Below are positions 1 to 7,566 of a stretch of 64,000 bases of DNA, in pieces. Source of the stretch: Aspidapion aeneum (lineage: Eukaryota; Arthropoda; Insecta; Coleoptera; Brentidae); the NCBI GenBank assembly GCA_963576565.1, contig OY755040.1, positions 85,132,321 through 85,196,320 on the forward strand. Direction: 5' to 3'. The position numbers and the translations under genes were made by a program. Under the pieces are notes generated by a model. That model was not told the DNA's origin, made no database searches, and saw only the letters and a program-made list of their open reading frames with translations. The number at the start of each line of letters is the position of its first letter. The first letter of the stretch is position 1.

Positions 1-269
1 TTTTAATACCTCCCAAATTCACATTTTCAATTCTTTCTTATCCAAAAAAGGATTTGAAAAGGTGTATTAAATTGTCATTAAAAAGTATATGAACATTTCA
101 TCAATTTCAATACACTTTGTGTCATTCAAAAAGAATCCATTTCTATACCATTAAGGGTTTTTTGATACCCTCCAATCCATTAAATAATTATCCTTTTGAA
201 TCCCCTTTCAAGTATACAGAATAAATACATTTTAATACCTCCAAAATTTACATTTTTCCCATTCTTAAA
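1..269 (-). repeat. Two partial copies of a ~229-bp direct repeat, possible diverged satellite
   Basis: Positions 1-40 and 230-269 are near-identical (both begin TTTTAATACCTCC and run through a T-rich stretch to TTCTTA), giving a period of about 229 bp; the left copy is cut by the window edge. Read on the minus strand the interval shares words with the main satellite, for example GGAGGTATTAAAATGTATT against GGAAGGAATTAAAATGTATT, and TTTAATGGATTG against TTTAAATGGATTG. The direct repeat is seen; kinship to the main satellite is inferred from short matches only. Confidence 0.5.
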
Positions 270-561
270 ACTGAATAATTTTTGAGACTCAATCTCTTGT
301 TGTTTTTGTACAATTTACGTTTTTGTTAACATTACGGCTTATGAGAAATCAGTTTGTTTGTCCTACGGAAGATATCTTAGATTGGATCATATGTTTTGCT
401 AGACAGCCCTATAAGTACCTAGTTAAACAAAAAAAAATAATAATAACACCAACCAAATACCTAACCTAGAAAAATGTTTCTATTTATAGATTGGCAATAA
501 CTCCAAAAAACTTTTGTTCTTATTTCTTCTATCCTACCCATGTATACAATTTATACAGGGG
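270..561. other. AT-rich intergenic DNA, no recognisable feature
   Basis: No frame of useful length, RNA gene or repeat was recognised here. The stretch is AT-rich with several short A and T runs. Confidence 0.5.
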
Positions 562-789
562 GTACCATAATTAGCAGAACACCTCAATATATTAGAAACT
601 AGCAGTTTTCAAAAAACTGTTAAACAGGAGATTTTTACGGTTAATTCTTAACTGAAAAATTTCTCTGGATTAAGTTCAAAGCTTCTCTCAAAACTCTCCT
701 TTTAAACATTTTTTTAACTGCTAGTTTCCTATTTATATATAAGTATACATAATATATAGTTTCTTATTTATGTTCTGCTATTTATGGTG
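562..789. mobile_element. MITE-like imperfect palindrome (~228 bp)
   Basis: The two ends are inverted copies of each other: GTACCATAATTAGCAGAACA on the left pairs with TGTTCTGCTATTTATGGTGC on the right, and further in GAAACTAGCAGTT pairs with AACTGCTAGTTTC. The inner part also folds, around TTAATTCTTAACTGAAAAATT. There is no coding capacity. A small non-autonomous DNA transposon is the simplest reading, but I could not find a clear target-site duplication, so superfamily is left open. Confidence 0.5.
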
Positions 790-1660
790 CAAAAAATAAT
801 AAAGAAGAGGACAGATTCAAATTAACCAACCATTAATTCATAATTTCTATCCACTTAGCTGAAAAACATCCTTAGCAAAATGGCACCATAAATACTATCC
901 TTGATTTAAAATCCATATAAACACTATCCTTGAAGCTGAGCCACAATAGACCCGATGGTAGTCACAGTAGAAGAGCTCCAAGGCCCACTCACATATGAAT
1001 CATGAATCATCCTTGAACCTCTACCAAATGGAAAAAATGGTCTCATATAACGCATACTGTGAGAGGAAGTTCACTGGAATGTCCCTATTAAAACAAAACT
1101 TATGACTTGACTTGTTCTAAGCTAATGTTTTAAGCAATAATCACCTACCAAAAGTCTCTAGCTCACTGAGAAGTATAAAAAATATCTGTTGCAAGATTTA
1201 AAAAATTAGGTAAAGATTCAAGTTAAAAGAAAACTTTTTAATATAATTTTTCTCAAAATTTATTAAATAAAAAATAAAAAAATGCTTTTATATAAAACAC
1301 TCCAGAACTAAAATAATATTGGTATTTGTCAACTAACTTATGGTAAAATTGACTGCTAAGAACCTTTCTGATTTCTCTTATACATCTAGTTTATAAATAT
1401 GCACTTAACTACCCTCCTTTCTAAGTAGGGGCCTTACAGAACACACGGATTCGAAATGAAATTTAAAACAACGTACCTGGCCAAACCGATCTGGCAATCC
1501 AAAAAACACAAGCAAAGACCAAATTGAAAACTCAAGAAGAGGAAAAACCTTAGAGTAATAATGGAAAAACTGAAAAACATTCAATTTCATTGATTTTAGC
1601 ACGCAAATATTGACATAACCACAGATTAGGTAAATAAGGACGTAGTCACCCAACCAATAT
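790..1660. other. AT-rich intergenic DNA with a small direct repeat
   Basis: No gene recognised. The only local structure noted is an imperfect 17-bp direct repeat, ATAAATACTATCCTTGA at 888-904 and ATAAACACTATCCTTGA at 917-933, offset 29 bp. The one minus-strand open frame in the interval (to about 1653) has no recognisable domain and is best treated as chance. Confidence 0.5.
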
Positions 1661-1690
1661 GAATAACACCACCATGTCTATGGTGTATTC
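1661..1690. repeat. Short hairpin
   Basis: GAATAACACCA (1661-1671) faces TGGTGTATTC (1681-1690) around a 9-bp loop, with one unpaired base in the left arm. No function is implied. Confidence 0.4.
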
Positions 1691-1764
1691 GAAGAGGAGC
1701 CGCTCAAAAATTAATAAAATAAAATTTGAAAAAGTGACACTATTTTTAAAGGATTCCGAATGGC

Positions 1765-1833
1765 TCCCCCCGATGCGAAGATTTTTTTTTTGGTATTTTC
1801 CACATATTTCATTAATAAAAACATAAAATACGG
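1765..1833 (-). repeat. Inverted copy of the right inner arm, lying outside the left TIR
   Basis: The reverse complement of this stretch matches 2642-2718: both contain ATTTTATGTTT, then ATGAAATATGTGGAAAAT, an A-run, ATCTT and a G-run. The right-hand version has about 9 extra bases near GCCGTA. It lies immediately outside the left 20-bp TIR, so sequence that is internal on the right side is external on the left. Insertion into a related copy, or a rearrangement, would explain this. Confidence 0.65.
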
Positions 1834-1853
1834 CAGTGGCGTATATAGAAAAA
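1834..1853 (+). repeat. Left terminal inverted repeat
   Basis: CAGTGGCGTATATAGAAAAA, a perfect inverted match to 2773-2792. Confidence 0.75.
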
Positions 1854-1876
1854 CAACACAGTTTTGGGGGCTCTGG

Positions 1877-2025
1877 TACAAAATAGCGCAGGACAAAATA
1901 GCGTGGACAAAATGGCGCAGGACAAAATAGCGCAGGATAAAATAGCGCAGGACAAAATAGCGCAGGACAAAATAGCGCAGGACAAAATGGCGCAGGACAA
2001 AATAGCGCATGTCAAAATAGCGCAC
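1877..2025 (+). repeat. 15-bp minisatellite, left arm (10 units)
   Basis: Ten units of consensus GACAAAATAGCGCAG. All are 15 bp except the second from the outer end, which is 14 bp. The array faces an inverted ten-unit array at 2452-2600, so the two can pair as a long stem. Confidence 0.9.
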
Positions 2026-2075
2026 GTCATAAATCCCAAGTCGATTTGCCCTGTCCAGCCGAAGTGGACCAGGGG

Positions 2076-2174
2076 CCGAGGATAGTTTAGGTTAGTATCC
2101 CAACCTGACCCGGTTTTTTTTTTAAATAAACCTAACCGGGTCAGGTTGGGACACTAACCTAACCTATCCTCGGC
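2076..2174. repeat. Long palindrome, ~38-bp arms
   Basis: CCGAGGATAG...CAACCTGACCCGG (2076-2113) is followed after a T/A-rich loop by its near-perfect reverse complement at about 2135-2174. A second version with almost no loop lies at about 2272-2343. Both belong to the duplicated core of the fold-back element. Confidence 0.75.
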
Positions 2175-2441
2175 CCCTGGTCCACTTCGGCTGGGGTAGT
2201 TTGAGTGATAAGGTTAGGCCTTCACTGTTTATTAAACTAACCAAGTAAGGTTAGGGTATTTTTTTAGTATCTCCGAGGATAGGTTAGGTTAGTATCCCAA
2301 CCTAACCGGGTCAGGTTGGGATACTACCCTAACCTATCCTCGGCCCCTGATCCACTTCGGCTGGTGCAGTTTGAGTGATAAGGTTAGGCCTTCACTGTAT
2401 ATTAAACTAACCAAGTAAGGTTGGGTTATTTTTTTAGTATC
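2131..2441 (+). repeat. 170-bp tandem duplication in the element core
   Basis: The segment starting CCTAACCGGGTCAGGTTGGG at 2131 recurs at 2301, exactly 170 bp later. Both copies run through TCCACTTCGGCTGG, AGTTTGAGTGATAAGGTTAGG and TTTTTTTAGTATCT, differing at a handful of bases. The second copy is partial and ends about 2441. Confidence 0.85.
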
Positions 2442-2451
2442 TTTTTGAGAT

Positions 2452-2600
2452 CTGCGCTATTTTGTCCTGCGCTATTTTGTCCCGGGCTACTTTGTCCCGC
2501 GCTATTTTGTCCTGCGCTATTTTGTCCTGTGCTATTTTGTCCTGCGCTATTTTGTCCCGCGCTATTTTGTCCTCGCTATGTTGTCCTGCGCTATTTTGTA
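2452..2600 (-). repeat. 15-bp minisatellite, right arm (10 units, inverted)
   Basis: Ten units of consensus CTGCGCTATTTTGTC, the reverse complement of the left-arm unit. Again the second unit from the outer end (2572-2585) is 14 bp. Matching unit number and matching short unit indicate that the two arms descend from one ancestral arm by inverted duplication. Confidence 0.9.
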
Positions 2601-2772
2601 CCAGAGCCATTTTGGGGGGGGGGGGGGCGAGACCCCATGAGGCCGTAGTTTATGCTATTTTATGTTTGTATTCATGAAATATGTGGAAAATATCTAAAAA
2701 ATCTTAGCTACGGGGGGGCCCGGGCCCCTCCCTCATATACGCCCAAAACTGTCTCGGGCCCACCCCGAAGCT

Positions 2773-2792
2773 TTTTTCTATATACGCCACTG
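2773..2792 (-). repeat. Right terminal inverted repeat
   Basis: TTTTTCTATATACGCCACTG, the perfect reverse complement of 1834-1853. Confidence 0.75.
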
Positions 2793-3022
2793 ATTATGAC
2801 CAAATTAAGAACCCTGGAACGCCACAGTCAGAAAGATCGGTTATAAATTTCTTAAACAGTTTGACACGCAATCACATCGTTGATTGAAAAAGTTATTCAA
2901 TCAAAATTTGTAAAGATGATCTCGGCTGTGACGTCATAATTTTTTAGAAAAAATCGCCCAGCTATAAGAATTTAAGCAATTTTCAACAGGTATTTAATTA
3001 TCATTTAAATTTAGAATTTTTA
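2793..3022. other. AT-rich intergenic DNA with one small hairpin
   Basis: No gene recognised. TTGATTGAA (2880-2888) and TTCAATCAA (2896-2904) form a perfect 9-bp stem with a 7-bp loop. An isolated TGACGTCA lies at 2929-2936. Confidence 0.5.
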
Positions 3023-3461
3023 GAATATTCTTTACACGCAAGGTACCTATATACTTAAAATTACCAATTCTCTAAAAAGCAATTTGATTTTTGTACAGTT
3101 TTATTATTCAAAAATGTTTAAAGAATATTGTAGTGTTTTTTGTAGAATGTATTCATGCCATAAATATTATTAAAATATATGTGTATTTTCTAGTGCATTC
3201 CGGAATATTCTTAGCATGTTAATCTCAGAATATTCTTGGCACGTTCATAACTGGTATATACTATGGATGAACTAAAGTGAAACATTCTCACATGGTATAT
3301 GCCAAGAATATGGTATGCTGATTCCTAAAAAAAAATCCTTTACAGAATATTCATCGCATATACTTGGGATGTGAATCTTCTTTTCAAAATATGCTAAGCA
3401 TATCACTAAAAGAATATTCTTTAAAGTACCTAAAAAGCATATACAAAGCATTTGAATATTC
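3023..3461. other. Cluster of six GAATATTC palindromes next to the satellite edge
   Basis: Exact GAATATTC occurs at 3023, 3203, 3228, 3345, 3412 and 3454, with near-matches around 3121 and 3305. Two of them head a 25-bp direct repeat (GAATATTCTTAGCATGTT and GAATATTCTTGGCACGTT). The 8-mer fits the nGAAnnTTCn heat-shock-element pattern, but spacing is irregular and no gene lies beside it, so it may equally be a decayed repeat. Confidence 0.5.
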
Positions 3462-3478
3462 TTTCAATGCTATGTGGG

Positions 3479-6352
3479 AAATAATGAATTTATAAAAAGT
3501 CATTTAAATGGATTGTTTTATAGCGTATTAGTATGTATTCAGACGTATTAAAAATGAATCATTTTATGTTTATTCGGTTGTATTGAGATGAAGGAAGGAA
3601 TTAAAAAGTATTCATTGGTATAAATAATGATTACATAAAAAGGTATTTAATTGTTTTGCTTTAAAGGGTATAAATATGTATTCAAATACATAGAAAATGA
3701 ATACTTGAAAAGTGCATTTAATTGTATTGATAAAGGAAGGTATTGAAAAGTATTCAACGGGATAAATAATGAATTCATAAAAAGTGATTTAAATGGATTG
3801 TTCTATAGCGTATTAGTATGTATTCAAATGTATTAGAAATGAATCCTTCTATGTTTATTCGGTTGCATTGAGAAAGGAAGGAATTAAAAAGTATTCATTG
3901 GTATAAATAATGATTACATAAAAAGGTATTTAATTGGATTGCTTTAAAGAGTATAAATATGTATTCAAATATATAGAAAATGAATACTTGAAAAGTTCAT
4001 TCAATTGTATTAATAAGGGAATCTATTAAAAAGTATTCAACGGTATAAATAATTAATTCATAAAAAGTCATTTAAATGGATTGTTTTATAGCGTATTAGT
4101 ATGAATTCAGATGTATTAAAAATGAATCCATTTATGTTTATTCGGTTGCATTGAGAAAGGAAGGAATTAAAATGTATTCATTGGTATAAATAATGATTAC
4201 ATAAAAAGGTATTTAATTGGATTGCCTTAAAAAGTATAAATATGTATTGCAATATATAGAAAATGAATACTTGAAAAGTTCATTCAATTGTATTGATAAA
4301 GGAAGGTATTGAAAAGTATTCAACGGGATAAATAATGAATTCATAAAAAGTTATTTAAATGGATTGTTTTATAGCGTATTAGTATGTATTCAAATGTATT
4401 AGAAATGAATTCTTCTATGTTTATTCGGTTGCATTGAGAAAGGAAGGAATTAAAAAGTATTCATTGGTATAAATAATGATTACATAAAAAAGTATTTAAT
4501 TGGATTGCTTTAAAGAGTATAAATATGTATTCAAATATATAGAAAATGAATACTTGAAAAGTTCATTCAATTGTATTGATAAAGGAAGGTATTGAAAAGT
4601 ATTCAACGGGATAAATAATGAATTCATAAAAAGTCATTTAAATGGATTGTTTTATAGCGTATTAGTATGTATTCAGATGTATTAAAAATGAATCCTTTTA
4701 TGTTTATTCGGTTGTATTGGGAAAGGAAGGAATTAAAATGTATTCATTGGTATAAATAATGATTACCTAAAAAGGTATTTAATTGGATTGCTTTGAAGAG
4801 TATAAATATGTATTCAAATATATAGAAAATGAATACTTGAGAAGTTCATTCAATTGTATTGATAAAGGAAGGTATTGAAAAGTATTCAACGGGATAAATA
4901 ATGAATTCATAAAAAGTGATTTAAATGGATTGATCTATAGCGTATTAGTATGTATTCAAATGTATTAGAAATGAATCCTTCTATGTTTATTCGGTTCCAT
5001 TGAGATGAAGGAAAGAATTAAAAATATTCATTGGTATAAATAATGATTACATAAAAAGGTATTTAATTGTTTTGCTTTAAAGGGTATAAATATGTATTCA
5101 AATACATAGAAAATGAATACTTGAAAAGTGCATTTAATTGTATTAATAAAGGAAGGTATTGAAAAGTATTCAACGGGATAAATAATGAATTCATAAAAAG
5201 TGATTTAAATGGATTGATCTATAGCGTATTAGTATGTATTCAAATGTATTAGAAATGAATCCTTCTATGTTTATTCGGTTGCATTGAGAAAGGAAGGAAT
5301 TAAAAAGTATTCATTGGTATAAATAATGATTACATAAAAAAGTATTTAATTGGATTGCTTTAAAGAGTATATATATGTATTTAAATATATAGAAAATGAA
5401 TACTTGAAAAGTTCATTCAATTGTATTGATAAAGGAAGGTATTGAAAAGTATTCAACGGGATAAATAATGAATTCATAAAAAGTTATTTAAATGGATTGT
5501 TTTATAGCGTATTAGTATGTATTCAAATGTATTAGAAATGAATTCTTCTATGTTTATTCGGTTGCATTGAGAAAGGAAGGAATTAAAAAGTATTCATTGG
5601 TATAAATAATGATTACATAAAAAAGTATTTAATTGGATTGCTTTAAAGAGTATAAATATGTATTCAAATATATAGAAAATGAATACTTGAAAAGTTCATT
5701 CAATTGTATTGATAAAGGAAGGTATTGAAAAGTATTTAACGGGATAAATAATGAATTCATAAAAAGTCATTTAAATGGATTGTTTTATAGCGTATTAGTA
5801 TGTATTCAGATGTATTAAAAATGAATCATTTTATGTTTATTCGGTTGTATTGAGATGAAGGAAGGAATTAAAAAGTATTCATTGGTATAAATAATGATTA
5901 CATAAAAAGGTATTTAATTGTTTTGCTTTAAAGTGTATAAATATGTATTCAAATACATAGAAAATGAATACTTGAAAAGTGCATTTAATTGTATTGATAA
6001 AGGAAGGTATTGAAAAGTATTCAACGGGATAAATAATGAATTCATAAAAAGTGATTTAAATGGATTGATCTATAGCGTATTAGTATGTATTCAAATGTAT
6101 TAGAAATGAATCCTTCTATGTTTATTCGGTTGCATTGAGAAAGGAAGGAATTAAAAAGTATTCATTGGTATAAATAATGATTACATAAAAAGGTATTTAA
6201 TTGGATTGTTTTAAAGAGTATAAATATGAAAATGAATACTTGAAAAGTTCATTCAATTGTATTAATAAGGGAAGGTATTAAAAAGTATTCAACGGTATAA
6301 ATAATTAATTTATAAAAAGTCATTTAAATGGATTGTTTTATAGCGTATTAGT
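3479..6352 (+). repeat. 283-bp dimeric satellite array, left segment
   Basis: Head-to-tail dimers of half-monomer A (begins GAATTCATAAAAAGTCATTT, contains TTTATTCGGTTG) and half-monomer B (begins GATTACATAAAAAGGTATTT, contains GTATTCAACGGG). Successive A starts at about 3771, 4054, 4338 and 4620 give a period of 282-284 bp. The array starts abruptly near 3479 with an almost canonical A unit, and is interrupted at 6353 by the retrotransposon. Confidence 0.95.
6348..6352. repeat. Target-site duplication, left copy (TTAGT)
   Basis: TTAGT flanks both ends of the LTR element. The empty site can be read in neighbouring monomers as GCGTATTAGTATGTATTC, so this is a simple insertion with a 5-bp duplication. 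Confidence 0.95.
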
Positions 6353-6832
6353 TGTTAGCCCACGGATAGAAAAACGTTAAAGGCAATGAATGGACTGTAA
6401 ATATTATTAATTAATGATATCGCGAGCAAACATAAATATATTGATATGATTTTACGAAATAATCAAAATGTCCATAGGTAAAATGGTTGAAACCACACAA
6501 CGGTAATCAAAGACAAGCACTCACCTCCTTTGCAGTCAAGTTCTCCTCGTTCCCAGGGGCCCCCGAATGGATCTAATGATGTCACCACGTAGCTGAAGGG
6601 TTGAAGTTTCTAGTTCTATGCTTCAGTACACAAAAATCGAGCACTTTCAGGTGTAGATATTTGAAATAGTTGGAGAACGAAATTAACACGCCTTTTTCTC
6701 TAGGCGATTGACAATGATCTCACTGGTGGTTGGTGCGCATGTCCAAATACGCGGAATGCGCTTTGTCCTTCATACAGTTGTGTGTTTTTAAAAATATATA
6801 TAAACAACCGCGAAATTTAGCGGGAGCTAACA
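6353..6832 (-). repeat. 3' LTR of the BEL/Pao element
   Basis: 480 bp, with 7-bp terminal inverted repeats TGTTAGC/GCTAACA. By eye it is identical to the other LTR except near position 6419, where this copy reads GATATCGCG and the other GACATCGCG. On the element strand a TATA-rich stretch lies near its beginning (about 6787-6804); no AATAAA was found on that strand. Confidence 0.95.
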
Positions 6833-6848
6833 TAACTGCCCTCCAAAA
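6833..6848 (-). promoter_or_regulatory. Putative polypurine tract
   Basis: On the element strand the sequence directly before the 3' LTR reads TTTTGGAGGGCAGTTA, with a short GGAGGG purine core in the position expected for plus-strand priming. It is short and ends in CAGTTA, so the exact primer is uncertain. The rest of 6849-7065 is untranslated 3' internal sequence with A-rich runs and no frame. Confidence 0.5.
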
Positions 6849-7065
6849 CACACAAATTTAGAATCTCAACCGGACAGATATAGACATAAGAAAAAGAATC
6901 GACCGATAAATATAAATGAATGAAAACAGATAAGTATCGTAAGTTTATTTAGATATAACGAAATCCCGAAAAAAGGCAAAACAAACAAACAAAAAATTCA
7001 AAAAAAATTAAAAATAAAAAAACCTATTGTAATACCCGGTAAAAGGTAGAAAATTAAAATTACTT

Positions 7066-7566
7066 TTAATTTGGCAAGAGGCACAGTTTTACAACTGGCC
7101 GCTTATAAACCCCGGTAACCGTTTTTACCGTCGCAACACGCACCTGACCGTCCCCGCCGGGATGCAGTTCGATGACCCGACCGACCGGCCATTTCAAAGG
7201 CGTTTGAATGTGATCACTTGTTATGATAACCAAATCATTTAATTTGATATTTGGGGACAAATCAGCCCACTTGTGTCGCTGTTGTAGCGTATGCAAATAC
7301 TCTATAGAATACCGTTTCCAAAAATCATTATGTAGTTTTTGGATTAGTTGCCATCTCGAGAGCCGATTTAGGGGAACCTCGGACAAATCTGACTCCGGAA
7401 TTTCAGAGTTGAGGGGTTCAAGTGTCAAAAAATGCCCAGGGGTAAGAGGTTGAAGATCGTGTGGGTCTGAAGAGGCAGGAGATAAAGGGCGACTATTAAG
7501 TACGGCTTCTATGCGACAGGTAAGGGTGGACATCTCCATGATAGACAACTTCTGGTCGCCGACAAC
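7066..7566 (-). pseudogene. pol: Integrase C-terminal part, downstream of a nonsense codon
   Basis: This is the in-frame continuation of gag-pol after the TGA at 7569-7567; 166 codons then reach a TAA at 7068-7066. Recognisable family features are the helix carrying IEAVLNSRPLSP, the LTPGHFL motif, the WADLSPNIKLNDLVII stretch and the WPVGRVIELHPGGDG segment ending in VKLCLLPN. In this superfamily that region is the integrase C-terminal domain, involved in DNA binding and multimerisation. There is no frameshift. The first possible internal starts are a TTG at 7548 and nearby ATG codons, but no promoter or separate gene is implied: it is a stranded fragment unless readthrough occurs. Confidence 0.9.

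Larger units (their letters stand above)
1834..2792. mobile_element. Fold-back DNA element with 20-bp TIRs (hAT-like ends), non-autonomous
   Basis: The element is bounded by CAGTGGCGTATATAGAAAAA and its exact reverse complement. The CAGTGGCG start resembles the ends of many hAT-superfamily non-autonomous elements. Inside are, in order, ten 15-bp units, a 170-bp duplicated core full of CCTAACC/GGTTAGG palindromes, ten 15-bp units in the opposite orientation, and a G/C-run-rich right segment. There is no transposase frame; the open frames over the arrays are low-complexity artefacts. No 8-bp target duplication is visible (left flank AAATACGG, right flank ATTATGAC), so the outer boundary or history is uncertain. 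Confidence 0.65.

Noticed and set aside
1405..1653. Minus-strand 82-codon hydrophobic frame
   Set aside because: No family resemblance, no supporting structure, and AT-rich DNA of this length readily yields such frames.
2090..2345. TTAGG-type telomeric repeats
   Set aside because: Only two consecutive units occur at a time, as part of palindromes in the fold-back element.
1711..2648. Open frames with repeated YFVLR or CAILS or AQDKI residues
   Set aside because: They are translations of the 15-bp minisatellite, whose period keeps a frame open; the same DNA is open in several frames on both strands.
2929..2936. Perfect TGACGTCA (CRE-like) site
   Set aside because: A single 8-mer with no nearby gene or promoter structure.
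6833..7065. Envelope-like frame downstream of pol
   Set aside because: Only 233 bp lie between the pol stop and the 3' LTR, with no open frame.
7066..7548. Separate small gene starting at the TTG at 7548
   Set aside because: It is in the same frame as gag-pol and continues the integrase directly after one stop codon.
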